Below are positions 27,132 to 30,582 of a stretch of 30,582 nucleotides of DNA, piece after piece. Every line of letters begins with the position of its first letter. The first letter of the stretch is position 1. Source of the stretch: an uncultured Dialister sp. (GTDB taxonomy: Bacteria; Bacillota; Negativicutes; Veillonellales; Dialisteraceae); NCBI GenBank assembly GCA_934178345.1, contig CAKPQG010000026.1:1-30582 (forward strand), written 5' to 3'. Made by a program: the position numbers and the translations under genes. The notes under the pieces were generated by a model. It did not search any database. It was not told the DNA's origin and saw only the letters and a program-made list of their open reading frames with translations.

Positions 27132-29477
27132 TCACAATTTCTTCCACAGGAATTTCCCCTTTTCCGTCAGGGAGAGGGCTCTCAGGCACTCCTTCCTTGT
27201 TTTTCTCACGATGGCAAGGATGGCGGTTTTCTCACTTTCTGTCAGCGGTTTTCCCGAGAAGCGGGCGGTGACCAGAAGGTCCAGCATGAGGGCGAAGGGG
27301 GCGAAGCGCGGGTCTTTGGCGAAGGCAGATTTCCTGTCTTCGTAGGAGCCGCGGGTTGGAAGGCCTGCCCAGCGGGAAAGGCATTCCGTGTAGGCGATGA
27401 GGCCCTTGAAGTGGGCGTCATCCGTGAGTGCTTTGGCGAGGAGGCGGGGGGCGGTTGTCATGCGGTAGAGCGGATAGGCGGAAAGAAGTGCAAGCATGAG
27501 CAGGAAGGCGAGCAGCATCGGGAGAAGCGGGCGGGAAACGGGGGCGTCCGGCGTCCTCGGCTGGGAGAGCGGGGGCTGTCCCTGCGGCTGCTCTGGTTGC
27601 TGCTGCGGTTGTTGCTGTTGCTGTTGCTGTTGCTGCTGCGGTGCAGGCGGCTGCTGTTTCGGTGCTTCCTCACGTGCGTTTTTCTCGTCAGCCGGTTTGT
27701 CCGGCGCGCCCTGTTCATTTTTCTGCTTGTCGGGCGGGATGGGGAAGGGGTTCTCCTCGCCCTCTTTGCCCGGGGTCATTTCACAGGGACGCCAGCCGAG
27801 GCCATCGACATAGACTTCGACCCAGGCGTGGGCGTGATGATCGTTGACAGAGAGGGCGTGAAGCCCTTCCTTCGTCAGGGGGGCGTTTTGGAGATCTTCA
27901 CTGTCGACGGAAAGACCGACGGCGTAGCGGGCGGGGATGCCCGAGGCGCGGAGCAGCATGACGGCGGCGGAGGCAAAGGAGGTGCAGTAGCCTTTCCGGC
28001 TTTCTGTCAGGAAGTAGGAGATAAAGTCTTTGTCCGCAGGCGTTCTGCCCGGATTCTTCGTATAGGTGTAGTGATCCTCCAAGAAATGACGCACGGCGTC
28101 GATGCGCGCGCGTTTCTCCGAGAGCGTTTTCGCAGGCGGGATGGCTCCCAAAGAGGCGATGGCGGCGCGTGTTTCTTCCGGAATCGTCAGGTAGTGTGCG
28201 TAGACGAAGTCGCGGTAGCGCTTTTCAGCTTCTATATACGTCGTGTAGTAGGGGTCGCTGATGGATTCGCGTGCCATCAGCGAGAGAATCGCGCCGGCGG
28301 GGATGTCCCACACGTCGGTGCTGTAGGCTTTGCCCTCGCGGGAGATCGGCGAGCGGTCGTAGCGGAAGTAGGGACCGCCGAAGTCGGCATCATAGGGGAG
28401 GAGCAGGAAGCGGCTCTTTTCGTAGAGGGCCGCGAGGGTGAAGGGTTTCTTGAAGGCGGAAAGGTCATTCTCTTTGGTGTAGTTCAAGAGTTTTTGGGAA
28501 ATCGATGGATTTCTTGCAGCGACCTCCATGAGCCATGCACCCTGGTCGTACCATTCGCCCTGGTTCTTGGAGAAGAGGGCTTCTGTCCCATCGTAGGTGC
28601 TGTCCGGGAAGTCCTTCCAGCGGCTGTCTTCGTAGAGGCCGCCGGTCCAGCTTCGGATGTAGAGGTGCGTAGCGCTTGTCGCTTCGATGTCTGCAATGAC
28701 GCGGCCTGTGTAGCGGATGCTGGCACTGCTGCCGAGGCGCTGGTGTCCGGCGGCGCCTTTCATCATGCCCGTGTAGGCGTTGCCGGCGTGGAAGATCGGG
28801 TCATAGGGGTCGGTCCAGCCGATGATTTTCTCCTGCATGCGAGAGAAGATCGCGGGCTGCTCATACCGGCTTTCCGGGAGCGCGAGGAGAATCACAGCGC
28901 CCAGAAGCAGGGTCAGGGCGAGGGCGGGGATCTCCGGCATGCCGAGTCCGTGATTTCTAAGAGAGGCGAAGACGGAAAGTCCGTAGGAGGCGCAGCAGAG
29001 AATGGCGAGAGCGGGCGGGTTCACGCCGAAGTAGAAGCCGAAGAGGATGAGGAAAAAGGAAAGAAGCGCTGCCATCGCGCGGGCCGCTTTGGATAATGCA
29101 CCGGCCGTAAAGAAGAGGGCGAGAAGGCAGGTGAGCCATCCTTTGGCAAGAGCCGGGCTTTCGATGGCTTTCGCAAGCGGTGCGGTCATGTCGATGTCAT
29201 ACGGCTCTTTGAGTGTATCGACGAGGGGAATGAGCGCAGAGAGAAGGCTCGAGAGGAAGGCGTCTCTCACAAGGAACGGGAGCGAGAGAAGGAGGAGGGC
29301 AAGGAGAGCAAGAAGCGGCAGATGGTGCCTGCCGATCAGTCTGGAAAGAGCGAAAGAAAGAAGGGATGCAAGGAGCGCACCGGCGATCGCATAAGGAAGC
29401 GCACCGCCGCCGAAATAGGAGAAGAGCGCATACGAAGCGCCGAATGCACCCAATGAAGAGAGGAGGATCGGCATCAT
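27132..29477 (-). CDS. TgpA-like membrane transglutaminase
   Basis: A 781-residue protein with the layout of the TgpA family: about six N-terminal membrane helices (residues 1-200), an external region with a transglutaminase core, one C-terminal helix (about 652-671) and a cytoplasmic tail. Active-site elements are Cys498 in KGYCTSFASAAVMLL and His550 in DHHAHAWVEVYVDG. The usual Asp is replaced by Glu566 in RPCEMTPG. A Pro/Gln linker with ten consecutive glutamines (about 614-623) precedes the last helix. It probably acts on cell-envelope proteins. It overlaps the DUF58 gene by four bases (ATGA), and GGGAGGTGA supplies its ribosome-binding site. Confidence 0.92.
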   Translation of the reverse strand: MMPILLSSLGAFGASYALFSYFGGGALPYAIAGALLASLLSFALSRLIGRHHLPLLALLALLLLSLPFLVRDAFLSSLLSALIPLVDTLKEPYDIDMTAPLAKAIESPALAKGWLTCLLALFFTAGALSKAARAMAALLSFFLILFGFYFGVNPPALAILCCASYGLSVFASLRNHGLGMPEIPALALTLLLGAVILLALPESRYEQPAIFSRMQEKIIGWTDPYDPIFHAGNAYTGMMKGAAGHQRLGSSASIRYTGRVIADIEATSATHLYIRSWTGGLYEDSRWKDFPDSTYDGTEALFSKNQGEWYDQGAWLMEVAARNPSISQKLLNYTKENDLSAFKKPFTLAALYEKSRFLLLPYDADFGGPYFRYDRSPISREGKAYSTDVWDIPAGAILSLMARESISDPYYTTYIEAEKRYRDFVYAHYLTIPEETRAAIASLGAIPPAKTLSEKRARIDAVRHFLEDHYTYTKNPGRTPADKDFISYFLTESRKGYCTSFASAAVMLLRASGIPARYAVGLSVDSEDLQNAPLTKEGLHALSVNDHHAHAWVEVYVDGLGWRPCEMTPGKEGEENPFPIPPDKQKNEQGAPDKPADEKNAREEAPKQQPPAPQQQQQQQQQQPQQQPEQPQGQPPLSQPRTPDAPVSRPLLPMLLAFLLMLALLSAYPLYRMTTAPRLLAKALTDDAHFKGLIAYTECLSRWAGLPTRGSYEDRKSAFAKDPRFAPFALMLDLLVTARFSGKPLTESEKTAILAIVRKTRKECLRALSLTEKGKFLWKKL

Positions 29478-30487
29478 GATTCACCTCCCAGCGCACGGGC
29501 AATGGCGGCTTTTCCGGAAAGGGCAGCGCCTTGGGCATCACGCACGCACCAGATGGAGGGGTGCAGGACGGGCGAAATGGCAGGCGTAGGATTTCCTGTC
29601 AGGTAGCAGATCGGAATATACGGAGAGAGATGGCTCGTCTTCAGCGCATTGCCGCCGCCCTCTCCCAGGAAGGTGGCGACAGCTTCTTCCCAGCCCGCCT
29701 TGTCTTTGATGGAGGTGATGATCTCCTCGCCATGGAGAGTCATCCAGGCGAAACGAAAAGGCATACGGGCCGCCGTGAGCGCGAGGCCGCAGGAAAGGAG
29801 CGCATCGGCGAGAAGATCCCGCAGTACATCATCCTCTTCATAGTCTGCCGCCAGGATAAGGCGCGCATCGTCCGCGGGCATGCGGTCGCGGACATAGACA
29901 TCCTCTGTGCGGGCCGTGACCTTCCAGTTGATGAGGCGGGGATTATCCCCTGGCTGGTAGGGCGTCGCGCCGAAGTACTCCATCTCTTCACTGCCCGAGA
30001 GGCGAAGGAGACTCTGCAGCGTATGCGCGTAGTCACCCATCGGACGCGGCAGGACGAGAAGTGTGGCGGCTTCCGTGTCTTTTTGGAAATGGAAAAGTCC
30101 GAATGGGTCCTTCCAGGAAAGGCGCGCCGCGGGGAGCGTGATGCGTCCCGCGTGCGCGGTGTCGATCTGGAAAAAGAAACGGACTTCGTCCTTTTCTTTT
30201 TCATAGCTGTCATATTCCTTCCCTGCCATCGTTGCCGTGAGCGAAGAGACAAGGGGAAGGAAGCGGCCTTTGGCGGTGAGGCATACTTCGGCGGCCGCTC
30301 CTCTATGTGTGCGGTGCGGGGCAGAAAACGTCACCGATACCGATCGGCGCATCGCATATCCCAGAGAAAGTGCAAGGAGCGGCACCAGAAGAAGCGTGGC
30401 AGCGAGCAGAAAAGCTGCATATAAGTCGTAGAGGATCATCAGCAGAAGTGCGATGATCGCAAGAAAGAGATAAGATAGATAGTTCAT
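29474..30487 (-). CDS. DUF58-family protein
   Basis: The 337-residue protein has two hydrophobic segments at the N-terminus (about 5-45) and the diagnostic DUF58 motif at residues 171-200: YFGATPYQPGDNPRLINWK followed by TARTEDVYVRD. DUF58 proteins are commonly encoded with a MoxR-type AAA ATPase and a TgpA-like transglutaminase and may act as von Willebrand-like chaperones or adaptors for envelope assembly; this is known of the context, not proven here. The start at 30487 lacks a recognisable ribosome-binding site (CATCTT precedes the ATG). The MoxR gene would lie beyond the window. Confidence 0.9.
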   Translation of the reverse strand: MNYLSYLFLAIIALLLMILYDLYAAFLLAATLLLVPLLALSLGYAMRRSVSVTFSAPHRTHRGAAAEVCLTAKGRFLPLVSSLTATMAGKEYDSYEKEKDEVRFFFQIDTAHAGRITLPAARLSWKDPFGLFHFQKDTEAATLLVLPRPMGDYAHTLQSLLRLSGSEEMEYFGATPYQPGDNPRLINWKVTARTEDVYVRDRMPADDARLILAADYEEDDVLRDLLADALLSCGLALTAARMPFRFAWMTLHGEEIITSIKDKAGWEEAVATFLGEGGGNALKTSHLSPYIPICYLTGNPTPAISPVLHPSIWCVRDAQGAALSGKAAIARALGGES

Positions 30488-30505
30488 AAGATGTACACTG
30501 TTTTA

Positions 30506-30582
30506 CAGGGTTCAGGGTTCAGGGTTCAGGGTTCAGGGTTCAGGGTTCAGGGTTCAGGGTTCAGGGTTCAGGGTTCAGGGTT
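30506..30582 (+). repeat. Heptamer array CAGGGTT at the window edge
   Basis: Exactly eleven contiguous, identical CAGGGTT units run to the last base of the window, so the true length is unknown. It begins 18 bases before (5' of, on the minus strand) the DUF58 start codon. Confidence 0.95.

Noticed and set aside
27496..27813. Cys/Gly-rich small protein with a run of cysteines
   Set aside because: It is the antisense reading of the polyglutamine-coding repeat (CAG/CAA read as TGC/TGT), not a gene.
27411..29096. Open frame of 561 codons opposite the TgpA-like gene
   Set aside because: It is a long antisense frame caused by codon bias; its product is rich in Arg, Gly and Cys and lacks domain structure, whereas the minus strand gives a full-length family protein.
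30506..30582. Telomere-like repeat at a replicon end
   Set aside because: The CAGGGTT run is at the window edge by chance of cutting; similar arrays lie inside the window, so it is interspersed repeat DNA.

Overview
The window holds the large ribosomal-protein super-operon of a low-to-mid GC Firmicute (Bacillota), followed by about 15 kb of accessory genes separated by repeat-rich spacers. The gene order tuf | rpsJ ... rplQ, the firmicute-like adk-map-infA-rpmJ block, the absence of rpsD between rpsK and rpoA, and a long zinc-free S14 beside a zinc-type L36 fit Bacillota. Negativicutes (Veillonella/Dialister/Megasphaera relatives) is my best guess, but this is an inference and no marker in the window proves it.

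Layout. 1-121: the 3' end of tuf and its terminator. 122-841: a decayed ABC transporter on the minus strand (permease and ATPase remnants). 1128-1302: a consensus-like promoter and a structured leader. 1303-15845: 28 codirectional genes, rpsJ-rplC-rplD-rplW-rplB-rpsS-rplV-rpsC-rplP-rpmC-rpsQ-rplN-rplX-rplE-rpsN-rpsH-rplF-rplR-rpsE-rpmD-rplO-secY-adk-map-infA-rpmJ-rpsM-rpsK-rpoA-rplQ, ending in a strong terminator. They supply the ribosome, the Sec channel, initiation factor IF1, N-terminal Met removal, adenylate balance and the RNA polymerase alpha subunit.

16119-18324: a DUF805 membrane protein and an EamA/DMT exporter, each with its own terminator. 18403-18478: a minus-strand tRNA-Cys with an odd fold, its own promoter and terminator. 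18768-20222: an ArnT-like lipid-linked glycosyltransferase (minus). 21200-23349: a histidine kinase/response regulator pair (plus). 23649-25605: two tandem AEC-family permeases (minus). 25821-26348: a short transglutaminase-like protein. 27132-30487: a TgpA-like transglutaminase and a DUF58 protein with a 4-base overlap (minus). This pair is usually found with a MoxR ATPase, which would lie to the right of the window.

The non-coding DNA of the right half is the most unusual part. Almost every spacer contains arrays of 7-bp units whose sequence changes (CTAATCC, CCAGTCA, GTCTGAA, GGTTCAG, GAATGAG) while the 7-base phase is kept. Some arrays end within a few bases of a stop codon. Two further repeat types are interspersed: a composite hairpin element that flanks the glycosyltransferase gene as direct repeats, and two 159-bp imperfect palindromes 10.9 kb apart whose differences are largely compensatory across the stem. 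I see no CRISPR array, prophage, intact transposase or clear defence system.
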